DNA of 13,828 nucleotides from Bacillota bacterium (GTDB lineage Bacteria > Bacillota > Clostridia > Lachnospirales > Lachnospiraceae): assembly GCA_022717655.1 (NCBI GenBank), contig JAIIAN010000072.1, forward strand, positions 1 to 13,828. Direction: 5' to 3'. Positions 7,102-13,828 of the stretch are shown here, piece after piece (within the stretch, counting starts at the first letter, position 1; the number at the start of each line of letters is the position of its first letter). The position numbers were made by a program, and so were the translations under genes. The notes beneath the pieces are model-generated. The model did not search any database and was not told the origin of the DNA. It was given only the letters and a program-made list of their open reading frames with translations.

Positions 7102-7690
7102 AATAAGTCCTCATTTTCCTTTCAATCTGAAGATAGGTATGTGCCACATCTTCACTGTTATAAAGCTGGAAGTCGCATTTGGACTCAAACTCCTCATCTG
7201 AGAGCTGGTTCTTTAACATCTGCTCAATCTTTTTATCGGAATACCCACGATTCTGGCGCAGACGTTCCATGCGGACTTCTTTTTCGCAATAAATATACCA
7301 CAATTCATCACAAATTTCATCATATTTTTCTTCAATTAAAAGAGCTGCTTCGATAAAGAAAAATTCGGTTTTTTCTTTTTTGGAACGTTCAATCTCTCTT
7401 AAAATATATTTTTTTACCGCCGGATGAATGATTGCATTTAACTTTTCAAGAATTTCTTTTTTCTCAAATACAATCTTTGAAATCGTTTCACGATCTAATG
7501 AACCATCCTCTTTGACAATCCACTCACCAAACAGTTGAATGACCGGTTCATAGCAGACTTGCCCCGGCATCATCAACAGATGCCCGACATCATCTGCCTT
7601 TATAATTCTTGCATCAAAATGTGCTTCAATATAATTTAAAACCGCACTTTTTCCGGAACCAACTCCACCGGTTACCCCTATTACTCTCAT
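7088..7690 (-). CDS. coaE: Dephospho-CoA kinase
   Basis: Cytosolic enzyme of the last CoA step, phosphorylating the ribose 3'-hydroxyl of dephospho-CoA with ATP. In 200 residues it shows the P-loop GGVGSGKS (8-15), KADDVGH (31-37) with the family's catalytic-site aspartate, IHPAV (88-92), the EAALLIE segment (114-120) in place of the more common PLLFE type, and the lid arginines in RLRQNRGYS (143-151). Length is normal for CoaE. The start has AAAGGGG 7-8 nt upstream. It follows polA by 52 nt and overlaps the hydrolase gene by 14 nt, so translation of the two is probably coupled. Confidence 0.96.
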   Translation of the reverse strand: MRVIGVTGGVGSGKSAVLNYIEAHFDARIIKADDVGHLLMMPGQVCYEPVIQLFGEWIVKEDGSLDRETISKIVFEKKEILEKLNAIIHPAVKKYILREIERSKKEKTEFFFIEAALLIEEKYDEICDELWYIYCEKEVRMERLRQNRGYSDKKIEQMLKNQLSDEEFESKCDFQLYNSEDVAHTYLQIERKMRTYYESM

Positions 7691-7742
7691 ACCACTTTCC
7701 CCTTTCGTACGTTATGATTCATCTTGTATTTTTTCCAGGTTT

Positions 7743-10403
7743 TTATTTTGCCTCATACCAGTTTGTTCCGGTATGCATATCAATTTCAAGCGGAACCGCC
7801 AGGTTTGCCGCACCTTTCATTTCCCGCTCTAAAATTGCCTTTACTGCCTCGACCTCGTCTTCTTTGGCTTCGATCAACAGTTCATCATGTACCTGTAAAA
7901 TCAGACGTGACTCCAGATTCTGCTCTTTTAATGCCTGTTCCACACGAATCATTGCAATCTTGATGATATCCGCTGCCGTTCCCTGAATCGGAGAATTCAT
8001 CGCTACACGTTCCCCAAAGGATCTCTGCATAAAGTTTCCGGAACGGATTTCCGGCACCGGACGACGTCTTTGAAACATTGTTTCCACATATCCCTGTTCT
8101 TTTGCCTCTGCTACGAGTCCATCTAAGAAGCCTTTAATCTTTGGATAAGTAGCAAAATAATTTTCAATATATTCCGCTGCTTCTTTTCTTGTAATACTTA
8201 AATCCTGTGACAATCCAAACGAACTAATTCCATATACAATTCCAAAGTTCACCGCTTTTGCATTTCTTCTCTGTAAATCCGTCACCTCTTCAAACGGAAC
8301 ATGAAAGACCTGAGAAGCCGTCATTCGGTGAATATCCTGCGCTTCTTTATAGGCTTCAATCAGATTTTCATCCCCTGATAAATGCGCAAGCACACGAAGT
8401 TCAATCTGGGAATAATCCGCATCCACAAATACAAATCCATCTTCTGGAATAAAGACTTTACGAATCAGGCGTCCCAGTTCCATACGGATCGGAATATTCT
8501 GAAGATTCGGCTCTGTACTGCTGATTCTTCCGGTTGCCGTAATCGTCTGATTAAACGTAGAATGAATTCTGCCGTCTTCCCCGATAAATCCGGCAAGTCC
8601 GTCCGCATAAGTGGATTTTAATTTTGCAAGCTGACGATATTCCAGGATATCTGCTACCAGTTTATGTTCCGGTGCAAGTTTCTCCAGAACATCTGCTGCG
8701 GTTGAGTATCCGGTCTTCGTCTTTTTCCCGCCCGGAAGCTGTAATTTTTCAAATAAAATTACACCAAGCTGTTTTGGAGAATTGATGTTAAACTCTTCTC
8801 CTGCCTCTTCATAAATCTGGCTTTCTAATGCTTTGATTTTTACCTCAAGTTGACTTCCATATTCTTTTAAGGCTTCTGCATTGACGCGGATTCCCTCTTT
8901 TTCCATATTAGAAAGTGTAAATAACAGCGGCAGTTCTACGTCCTCAAAAAGCACTTTCATATTATTGTTTTCAAGTGCTTCCATCAGCGCCTTCCGGCTT
9001 CTTAATGCTGTATATGCCATATAACAGATACTTTTTGCGACTTCTTTCTCTTTTGCTTCTTTTTCACTCATTGCCTTTGTATAGGAAAGTTTTCCAATCA
9101 AGTCTTCTTTTGCCGGAAGCATTTCTCCTAAGTACTCTTTTGCAATATCATCATAAGTATAAGAAGATTTCAGTGGATTTAACAGATACGCAGCAATTCC
9201 GGCATCAAACACCTTCTTATGCGAAACTTTTGAAATTTCTGAAATTGTCTCTTTTACATCAAGCGCATCTATCATTTCTACTTTTTCACAAAGTTTCTGC
9301 ACCTGGTCCATCAGATAACTTTCCGTTAAAAATCCCTGTGGAAAAATGCAGACTGTTTCCACTTCTTCTTTTTCTTTATTATTCCATGCAAGTCCAAGAC
9401 CCAAAAACTGATGTGCTTCTCTTAAAACTTCAATTCCAAGTTCCGGTTCTTTCACCAGTTTTTCAAACAGCGCATCTGCCTCTGTAAAATCGGTTACGTT
9501 TTGAAAAGAAACTGCAATTTTTGCCGGTTCTGCCCCTTCTTCAAAACGGGATAAGAAATTTTTAAATTCCAGTTCTTTAAAATATTCATAAGCTTCTTTT
9601 GTGTAAAATTCTCCGATTCTCGCACTTTCCCAGTCATATTCAATCGGACTGTCAATATTGATAGTCGCAAGTTTTTTACTTAAAATTGCCATATCATAAT
9701 GTTCTAAGAACGCATTTTTCGCTTTATTCGGCTTTAATTCTTCGACATGTTTCCATGCATTTTCCACCGTGCCGTATTCCAGCAAAATCTTTGTCGCAGT
9801 CTTTTCTCCCACGCCCGGAAGCCCCGGAATATTATCGGAAGAATCACCCATCAGCGCCTTTAATTCAATAATCTGTGCCGGTGTCAACTGATATTTTTCT
9901 TTGACATCTTCTTCAAAATAATCCTCAATCGTAGTTTTTCCAAATCTGGTCTTTGGAATTCGGATACAGATATGCTTACTTGCAAGCTGAAGCAAGTCAC
10001 GGTCTCCGGAAAGCACCGTTACATCCATTCCCCTTGCTTCGCTCTTTTTTGCCAATGTTCCAAGCAGGTCATCTGCCTCGTAACCTTCCTTTGCGACAAT
10101 CGTAATCCCCATCGCCATTAAGACATCTTTCATAACCGGAACCTGCTCTCTTAATTCCTGAGGCATGCCCTTTCTGGTTCCCTTATAATCTGCATACATC
10201 TCATGGCGAAAGGTCGGTGCATGCAAATCAAATGCCACCGTTAAATAATCCGGTTTTTCTTCTTCTACAATCCGAAATAAAATATTTAAAAAGCCATAAA
10301 TAGCATTTGTATGAAGTCCTTCTGCATTTGTAAGCTCCGGAAGTCCGTAAAACGCCCGATTTAAAATACTGTGCCCGTCTATCAGCAGGATTTTTTCGCT
10401 CAT
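7743..10403 (-). CDS. polA: DNA polymerase I
   Basis: Repair and Okazaki-fragment polymerase with 5' nuclease, 886 residues. The N-terminal 5' nuclease is complete: D9 in LLIDGHS, GYEADD (107-112), LSGDRD (131-136), and GDSSDNIPGLPGVGEKT (186-202) as the helix-hairpin region. The middle domain (about 295-480) has the exonuclease fold position but lacks the D-x-E of motif I, reading LGIEV near 322-326, so proofreading is probably absent, as in Bacillus-type Pol I. The polymerase domain is intact: RRIS-like TATGRISS (622-629), motif A DADYSQIELR (661-670), motif B RRNAKAVNFGIVYG (712-725) with F720, and motif C QVHDE (837-841). The start ATG directly follows the thioesterase stop (TAGATG), with AGAGGG 8 nt before it. 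Confidence 0.98.
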   Translation of the reverse strand: MSEKILLIDGHSILNRAFYGLPELTNAEGLHTNAIYGFLNILFRIVEEEKPDYLTVAFDLHAPTFRHEMYADYKGTRKGMPQELREQVPVMKDVLMAMGITIVAKEGYEADDLLGTLAKKSEARGMDVTVLSGDRDLLQLASKHICIRIPKTRFGKTTIEDYFEEDVKEKYQLTPAQIIELKALMGDSSDNIPGLPGVGEKTATKILLEYGTVENAWKHVEELKPNKAKNAFLEHYDMAILSKKLATINIDSPIEYDWESARIGEFYTKEAYEYFKELEFKNFLSRFEEGAEPAKIAVSFQNVTDFTEADALFEKLVKEPELGIEVLREAHQFLGLGLAWNNKEKEEVETVCIFPQGFLTESYLMDQVQKLCEKVEMIDALDVKETISEISKVSHKKVFDAGIAAYLLNPLKSSYTYDDIAKEYLGEMLPAKEDLIGKLSYTKAMSEKEAKEKEVAKSICYMAYTALRSRKALMEALENNNMKVLFEDVELPLLFTLSNMEKEGIRVNAEALKEYGSQLEVKIKALESQIYEEAGEEFNINSPKQLGVILFEKLQLPGGKKTKTGYSTAADVLEKLAPEHKLVADILEYRQLAKLKSTYADGLAGFIGEDGRIHSTFNQTITATGRISSTEPNLQNIPIRMELGRLIRKVFIPEDGFVFVDADYSQIELRVLAHLSGDENLIEAYKEAQDIHRMTASQVFHVPFEEVTDLQRRNAKAVNFGIVYGISSFGLSQDLSITRKEAAEYIENYFATYPKIKGFLDGLVAEAKEQGYVETMFQRRRPVPEIRSGNFMQRSFGERVAMNSPIQGTAADIIKIAMIRVEQALKEQNLESRLILQVHDELLIEAKEDEVEAVKAILEREMKGAANLAVPLEIDMHTGTNWYEAK

Positions 10404-10871
10404 CTAATAGCCCTCTCTTCTTCTTTCTTTTCTGAGTGCATAGCGTTTTTCGCCGCCTTCCCACTCTGCTTTTTCCGATTCTGATTCTACAATCAGACCC
10501 GGAACCGGAATCGGATGGTGATGCTCATCCACCGCGACCATAACCACGTAAGCACGGTTGATAACCTTGCGGATTCCATGACGGCTTTCCACATAGGTAT
10601 CAACCCGCACTTCCATGGAAGTTCTTCCTACATAAGTAATCTTTCCGCGAAGCACAATGACATCATTTACGGTTGCACCCTCTTTAAAATTCAAATTATC
10701 AATGCAGGCGGTCGTAATGTCTGCCTCACTGTGGCGCATTGCTACAATACTGGCGATCTCATCGATCCATTCCATCAGCTGACCACCAAAAAGATTTCCA
10801 TATTCATTTAAATAAATGGGACGCATCAGATACGTCTGCTCGGTCTGTGAATCTTCTACTCTTTTTTTCAT
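10404..10871 (-). CDS. Acyl-CoA thioesterase, hotdog fold (YkhA/YciA-like)
   Basis: Hydrolyses acyl-CoA to free acid and CoA; the chain-length preference cannot be read from sequence. The 155-residue form shows the single hotdog domain: LNEYGNLFGGQLMEWIDEIA (21-40) with the conserved N, GG and acidic pair, then DNLNFKEGATVNDVIVLRG and the beta strands TYVGRTSMEVRVDTYVES. In-frame ATGs exist at 10997 and 10910. The first lies in the galT terminator, and the second overlaps the -10 hexamer, upstream of the likely transcript start, so both are rejected. The start at 10871 has AGAGG about 13 nt upstream, a long spacing. Its stop abuts the polA ATG, implying translational coupling. The tail is highly charged (KRYALRKERRREGY). 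Confidence 0.85.
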   Translation of the reverse strand: MKKRVEDSQTEQTYLMRPIYLNEYGNLFGGQLMEWIDEIASIVAMRHSEADITTACIDNLNFKEGATVNDVIVLRGKITYVGRTSMEVRVDTYVESRHGIRKVINRAYVVMVAVDEHHHPIPVPGLIVESESEKAEWEGGEKRYALRKERRREGY

Positions 10872-10908
10872 CTGTATTTTATCGACCTCTTTCTTTTTCT
10901 TTTCACTC

Positions 10909-10938
10909 ATTATAGCACACTTAAAAGAGAACAAACAA
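10909..10938 (-). promoter_or_regulatory. Promoter of the thioesterase-polA-coaE-hydrolase operon
   Basis: On the minus strand a consensus TATAAT (10909-10914) is preceded by TGC, giving an extended -10. TTGTTT (10933-10938) lies 18 nt upstream as a partial -35. The predicted transcript start is near 10902, leaving about 30 nt of leader before the thioesterase start at 10871. No other promoter is apparent before the end of the hydrolase gene. Confidence 0.7.
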
Positions 10939-10953
10939 GGTAAGAACGGATAT

Positions 10954-10994
10954 AAAAAAGGAACTGCCATTTTTAATATGACAATTCCCTTTTT
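10954..10994 (-). terminator. Intrinsic terminator of galT
   Basis: Arms 10978-10994 and 10954-10970 pair over 17 bp with three G-U pairs around a 7-nt loop. The minus-strand transcript ends in TTCCTTTTTTA. It lies about 50 nt after the galT stop. The flanking A and T runs would also allow a hairpin on the plus strand, but no plus-strand gene uses it. Confidence 0.85.
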
Positions 10995-11044
10995 CACTTA
11001 TTCTATTCTGCTTTTATAACAAACGGATACTTTTGACACTTACA

Positions 11045-12535
11045 TCATAATACAGAAATAAAACGTTTAAAGGCGTCTCTTCCCTCTTTCGTACATTTAT
11101 AAACACCTGCGTCCTCTAAGACTTTTACAAATACCTGTCCGACTTCTTCTTCCAGGATTCCCATTACATTTTCTTTGGTAATCTCTTCGTATTTCGGTAA
11201 AAATTCCTTTACCCAGTCTGCATGTTTTTTCAGGCTTTCATTTTCAGCCGGGTCTTTTTTCTCAACCAGATACTCAGCAAGCAGCTCTAATTCGTCTTTC
11301 AATCTTGCCGGAAGTACTGCAAGTCCCATAACCTCAATCAGACCGATATTTTCTTTTTTAATGTGATGATACTGAGCATGTGGATGATAGACACCAAGCG
11401 GATGCTCTTCGGTCGTGATATTATTTCTTAAAGTTAAATCAAGCTCATATACATCGCCTTTTTTTCTTGCAATCGGAGTAATCGTATTATGCGGTTCTCC
11501 CTCTGTTTCTGCAAAGATAAAAGCTGACTCATCTGTATATCCTCTCCACACTTCTAATACATGGGTCGCCAAATCAATCAGGCGTTTCTCATCCTTGTGA
11601 CGAATTCTCAAAACAGAAAGCGGCCATTTTACGATTCCGGCTTCCACATCTTCATATCCCGGAATGGTAACGTGCTCTTCGATTGGCGCTTTTGCCATTG
11701 CAAAGGTGTAATGACCACCCTGAAAATGGTCATGGCTTAAAATTGAACCACCTACGATTGGTAAATCTGCATTAGAACCAAGGAAATAATGTGGGAACTG
11801 TTTTACAAAATCAAATAATTTTATAAATGCAGCCCTCTCAATCTTCATCGGCACATGCTGTCCATTAAATACGATACAGTGTTCATTATAGTAAACATAA
11901 GGAGAATACTGGAATCCCCACTTGCTGTCATTGATTGTAATCGGAATAATTCTGTGATTTTCTCTCGCCGGATGATTTAAACGACCTGCATAACCTTCGT
12001 TTTCCATACAAAGCTGACATTTTGGATAACTGCTCTGTTTTGCATTTTTAGCTGCTGCAATTGCTTTCGGGTCTTTTTCCGGTTTCGAAAGGTTAATGGT
12101 AATATCAATTGTGCCATAAGGACTTTCTGTCGTCCATTTTCTATCTTTTTTAATACGGTAACGACGAATGTAATCACTGTCCTGACTTAATTTATAAAAA
12201 TAAGCAGTCGCACATTCCGGTGATTTTGCATACTCTTCTTTGAACTTCTGCTGTACCTGTGCCGGACGCGGCATCAGACAGTTCATAATCTTGGTATCAA
12301 ATAAATCGCGGTAACCGATGCTGTCCTCAATAATGCCTCTTGTAACCGCTTCATCAAGCAGTTCTTTTAAGGTTGATTCCAAATCTACATTTGTATATTC
12401 TTCCTGCGGCTCTTCATAATCATCCTGATGAAATAAATCCAGCAACAGATTAATCGTGTAGTTTCTTTCACATTCCGGTACGAGTCCGGTTTCCATTCCA
12501 TAAGTAACCAGTTTTTTGATACTTTCGTTTAACAT
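11045..12535 (-). CDS. galT: UDP-glucose-hexose-1-phosphate uridylyltransferase, type 2
   Basis: Leloir-pathway enzyme exchanging UDP between glucose-1-phosphate and galactose-1-phosphate, in the cytosol. The 496-residue product is the Firmicutes type 2 GalT, longer than and distant from the E. coli type. Visible features are CQLC (173-176), NEGYAGR with HPARENHRIIP just after it, WGFQYSPYVYYNEH, the catalytic histidine motif SHDHFQGG (267-274), and the late YHPHAQYHH stretch. An in-frame ATG at 12610 would add 25 residues, but it lies only a few bases past the -10 hexamer and has no ribosome site. ATG 12535 has GAAGGGG 6 nt upstream. galK and galE are not adjacent. The gene has its own promoter and terminator, so it is monocistronic here, with a transcription factor gene upstream. 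Confidence 0.95.
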   Translation of the reverse strand: MLNESIKKLVTYGMETGLVPECERNYTINLLLDLFHQDDYEEPQEEYTNVDLESTLKELLDEAVTRGIIEDSIGYRDLFDTKIMNCLMPRPAQVQQKFKEEYAKSPECATAYFYKLSQDSDYIRRYRIKKDRKWTTESPYGTIDITINLSKPEKDPKAIAAAKNAKQSSYPKCQLCMENEGYAGRLNHPARENHRIIPITINDSKWGFQYSPYVYYNEHCIVFNGQHVPMKIERAAFIKLFDFVKQFPHYFLGSNADLPIVGGSILSHDHFQGGHYTFAMAKAPIEEHVTIPGYEDVEAGIVKWPLSVLRIRHKDEKRLIDLATHVLEVWRGYTDESAFIFAETEGEPHNTITPIARKKGDVYELDLTLRNNITTEEHPLGVYHPHAQYHHIKKENIGLIEVMGLAVLPARLKDELELLAEYLVEKKDPAENESLKKHADWVKEFLPKYEEITKENVMGILEEEVGQVFVKVLEDAGVYKCTKEGRDAFKRFISVL

Positions 12536-12598
12536 GTCATTCCCCTTCCCAAATTTTTCAAAATATAATTTCTGTTTTAAAACATTATTATTGTTTTT

Positions 12599-12626
12599 AT
12601 TATACCACAAAACTTGATTTTTTCAA
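12599..12626 (-). promoter_or_regulatory. galT promoter
   Basis: The minus strand has TTGAAA (12621-12626), a 16-nt spacer and TATAAT (12599-12604) preceded by TGG, an extended -10. This is a strong promoter. It leaves a leader of about 55-60 nt before the galT start. The -35 lies inside an inverted repeat. Confidence 0.8.
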
Positions 12627-12629
12627 GTT
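12611..12629. repeat. Inverted repeat overlapping the galT -35
   Basis: Arms AACTTGA (12611-12617) and TCAAGTT (12623-12629) are exact inverted repeats around five T (five A on the minus strand). The repeat starts 5 nt after the stop codon of the regulator gene and covers the galT -35. It may be an operator for galT or a weak terminator of the regulator gene (the minus-strand transcript ends AAGTTTTG). The short U run makes a terminator role doubtful. Confidence 0.5.
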
Positions 12630-12633
12630 CTAT

Positions 12634-13548
12634 TTACTCATATAGAATCCGCATCACAATGTCCTGTGGATAATCTCCAAATGAATTTCCAAACAAATTC
12701 ACACCGCCCTGATGCTTTGCATCCTCTTTTACTCCAATCCGCACAGAGATAAACGGACCATCTGCCAGACAATAATCTGTTACTGAAACATCATTTACTT
12801 TTTTTCCGTCGAGATATGTTCCGTTCTCCTCCAATGTCCAGACTTTTAACTTTCCATACTGGGTATTCTTGTCTTCCCACCAGTCTGGATTTAATTTTCC
12901 TCTGCGTCCTCCAAAATCACTTGGACACGTCCACGTTCCTGCTTCCCTCTGATTAATCCAAAGGGTAATATCGGATGGCCATTCCATGTTATAATCCGGT
13001 GCTTCTGAACAAAGTTCCGCAGATAATTCCAGTCGTCTGACTTGCCCATTCTGGATTCCGGCATTTGGAAAACGATATTCCAGATACCCCTTTGCAAACC
13101 AGACCAGCTTTGCTGTCGTACGCAGTGGATTATAAAAACATCTTGGTTCATCCTCCCCGTCAATATAGTCCTCTGCGTTGACAATTCCACAGGTCGGTGC
13201 AACTTTATAATCCACATAATTTCCAACCGGCATGGAAATGACTTCCTCTTTCTTTTTCTTTTCTCCTTTTCTTAGAAGCAAAAGCAGTTCATCATTTTGT
13301 CTTAAGCATAACTTCATAGAACCTCTGACTCCGGGTTTTAACTCCGTCCGTATCAGTTGTGCCTCCTCTAATACTTTTACATTTAAGGCTGCTGAAGATG
13401 CCGGAATCTTTAAAAGCTCTGCGATTTCATTGACACAGTAAGGTTTGGTGTCAAGCAGTTTTAAAATTTTTATTCTGATTTCAGAAGAAAGTGCTTTGCC
13501 AAGCAAAACCAAATCCTTTTCATCATCAAAGGATAACTTTCGTCTCAT
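12634..13548 (-). CDS. ArsR-type winged-helix transcriptional regulator with a large C-terminal domain
   Basis: A 304-residue DNA-binding protein. Residues 13-83 form a winged helix of ArsR/COG4189 style: LGKALSSEIRIKILKLL, then NEIAELLKIPASSAALNVKVLEEAQLI as the helix-turn-helix, then a wing ending MKLCLR. A lysine-rich linker (KGEKKKKEE, 94-102) leads to about 200 residues rich in aromatic and beta-type segments (KLVWFAKGYLEYRFPN, DITLWINQREAGTW, LNPDWWEDKN, LADGPFISVRIGV). I do not recognise that domain; it could sense a small ligand such as a sugar, but this is inference from the galT neighbour. No metal-binding Cys motif typical of ArsR metal sensors is seen in the helix region. The start has a perfect AAGGAGG 5 nt before ATG. 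Regulation of galT is plausible, not shown. Confidence 0.85.
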   Translation of the reverse strand: MRRKLSFDDEKDLVLLGKALSSEIRIKILKLLDTKPYCVNEIAELLKIPASSAALNVKVLEEAQLIRTELKPGVRGSMKLCLRQNDELLLLLRKGEKKKKEEVISMPVGNYVDYKVAPTCGIVNAEDYIDGEDEPRCFYNPLRTTAKLVWFAKGYLEYRFPNAGIQNGQVRRLELSAELCSEAPDYNMEWPSDITLWINQREAGTWTCPSDFGGRRGKLNPDWWEDKNTQYGKLKVWTLEENGTYLDGKKVNDVSVTDYCLADGPFISVRIGVKEDAKHQGGVNLFGNSFGDYPQDIVMRILYE

Positions 13549-13585
13549 AATTTCCTCCTTGTTTCTCGTTTATTCTGATGCACTT

Positions 13586-13615
13586 ATTTTACTCTGCTTT
13601 TTATCCGATTGTCAA
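13586..13615 (-). promoter_or_regulatory. Promoter of the winged-helix regulator gene
   Basis: The minus strand has a perfect TTGACA (13610-13615), an 18-nt spacer and TAAAAT (13586-13591), about 40 nt before the ATG. It begins just after the terminator of the preceding gene, so the regulator starts its own transcript. Confidence 0.75.
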
Positions 13616-13620
13616 TGAAC

Positions 13621-13662
13621 GAAAAACACCCATGCCAAAGCGCATTGATTGGCACAGGTGTT
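13621..13662 (-). terminator. Intrinsic terminator after the truncated right-end gene
   Basis: Arms 13649-13662 and 13625-13638 pair over 14 bp with two G-U pairs (minus-strand AACACCTGTGCCAA against TTGGCATGGGTGTT) around a 10-nt loop. Five or more U residues follow (GTGTTTTTCG). It lies 6 nt after the stop codon of the right-end gene. Confidence 0.88.
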
Positions 13663-13667
13663 ATTAT

Positions 13668-13828
13668 TTATTCTTCTAATGCTTTTGTTACAAATTCCGG
13701 TACTTCATCGGTGCGGAAATAACAGCTGCAAAAACCATCCGTATTATTAAAGACCTCCGATTTCCAGTCAATCTGAACTTCAATCTGATAGTTTGTCGTA
13801 CTTATGTTAAATATTTCACTGTTATCTG
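13668..13828 (-). CDS. C-terminal end of an unidentified protein (partial)
   Basis: An open frame enters from the right edge and ends at TAA after about 53 residues, just before a strong terminator, so it is very likely the end of a real gene. The readable part includes NYQIEVQIDWKSEVFNN, then GFCSCYFRTDEVPEFV and ends VTKALEE. It is soluble in character, with two close cysteines (C-x-C). I do not recognise a family from this fragment. Confidence 0.6.
   Translation of the reverse strand, partial: DNSEIFNISTTNYQIEVQIDWKSEVFNNTDGFCSCYFRTDEVPEFVTKALEE

Noticed and set aside
8975..9487. 170-codon plus-strand open frame opposite polA
   Set aside because: It is leucine- and serine-rich because it mirrors Lys/Glu codons of polA; no family resemblance, and polA is intact through this stretch.
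11977..12177. 66-codon second minus-strand frame inside galT
   Set aside because: It is an out-of-frame shadow; galT is unbroken and conserved across the same bases.
12536..12610. Upstream ATG at 12610 extending GalT by 25 residues
   Set aside because: It is only a few bases past the -10 hexamer at 12599-12604 and overlaps the promoter; the extension is Asn/Lys-rich low complexity, and a good AAGGGG site precedes ATG 12535.

Overview
The window is one stretch of a low-to-moderate GC Firmicutes chromosome, most likely a gut-type Clostridia of the Lachnospiraceae. The evidence is AGGAGG/AAGGGG ribosome sites, A+T-rich sigma-A promoters that often carry an extended -10 (TGnTANNNT), the polA-coaE-MBL hydrolase order, a type 2 (Firmicutes) GalT, and a UPF0237/UPF0210 pair. 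The family assignment is inference. Every gene I can support lies on the minus strand, so the window is read from right (upstream) to left (downstream). No mobile element, CRISPR array, tRNA or rRNA was seen.

Right end (13828 to about 11000): the tail of an unidentified gene ends in a good terminator. It is followed by a strong promoter driving an ArsR-type winged-helix regulator with a large C-terminal domain I cannot name. Next, from its own extended -10 promoter, comes galT (UDP-glucose-hexose-1-phosphate uridylyltransferase) with its terminator. The layout suggests a sugar-metabolism gene beside a candidate regulator, but no shared operator is visible.

Middle (about 10940 to 6300): one promoter heads a tight housekeeping run of hotdog acyl-CoA thioesterase, polA, coaE and a WalJ/YycJ-type metallo-beta-lactamase-fold hydrolase. 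The first junction is TAGATG, and the coaE/hydrolase pair overlaps by 14 nt. Here DNA repair, CoA synthesis and CoA-ester hydrolysis share a transcription unit.

From 6284 to 4507: an extended -10 promoter followed at once by a perfect 14+14 bp inverted repeat leads into a small ACT-domain protein (UPF0237) and a UPF0210/PFL-like protein. This widely conserved pair has no settled function.

From 4420 to 4116: a 54-residue FeoB-associated Cys-rich membrane protein gene stands alone, with its own promoter and terminator. The promoter overlaps a sequence matching 15 of 19 positions of the DtxR/IdeR iron box. No feoA or feoB is present.

Left end (about 4030 to 1): a two-gene ABC system. A LolD/MacB-type ATPase is followed 15 nt later by a very large FtsX-like permease, cut by the window edge. 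The permease carries about 440 residues of near-continuous coiled coil between its first and second membrane segments.

Most of the window is ordinary conserved chromosome. The points most worth a second look are the iron-box/FeoB-associated unit, the palindrome at the UPF0237-UPF0210 promoter, the regulator next to galT, and the repeat-built coiled coil of the permease.
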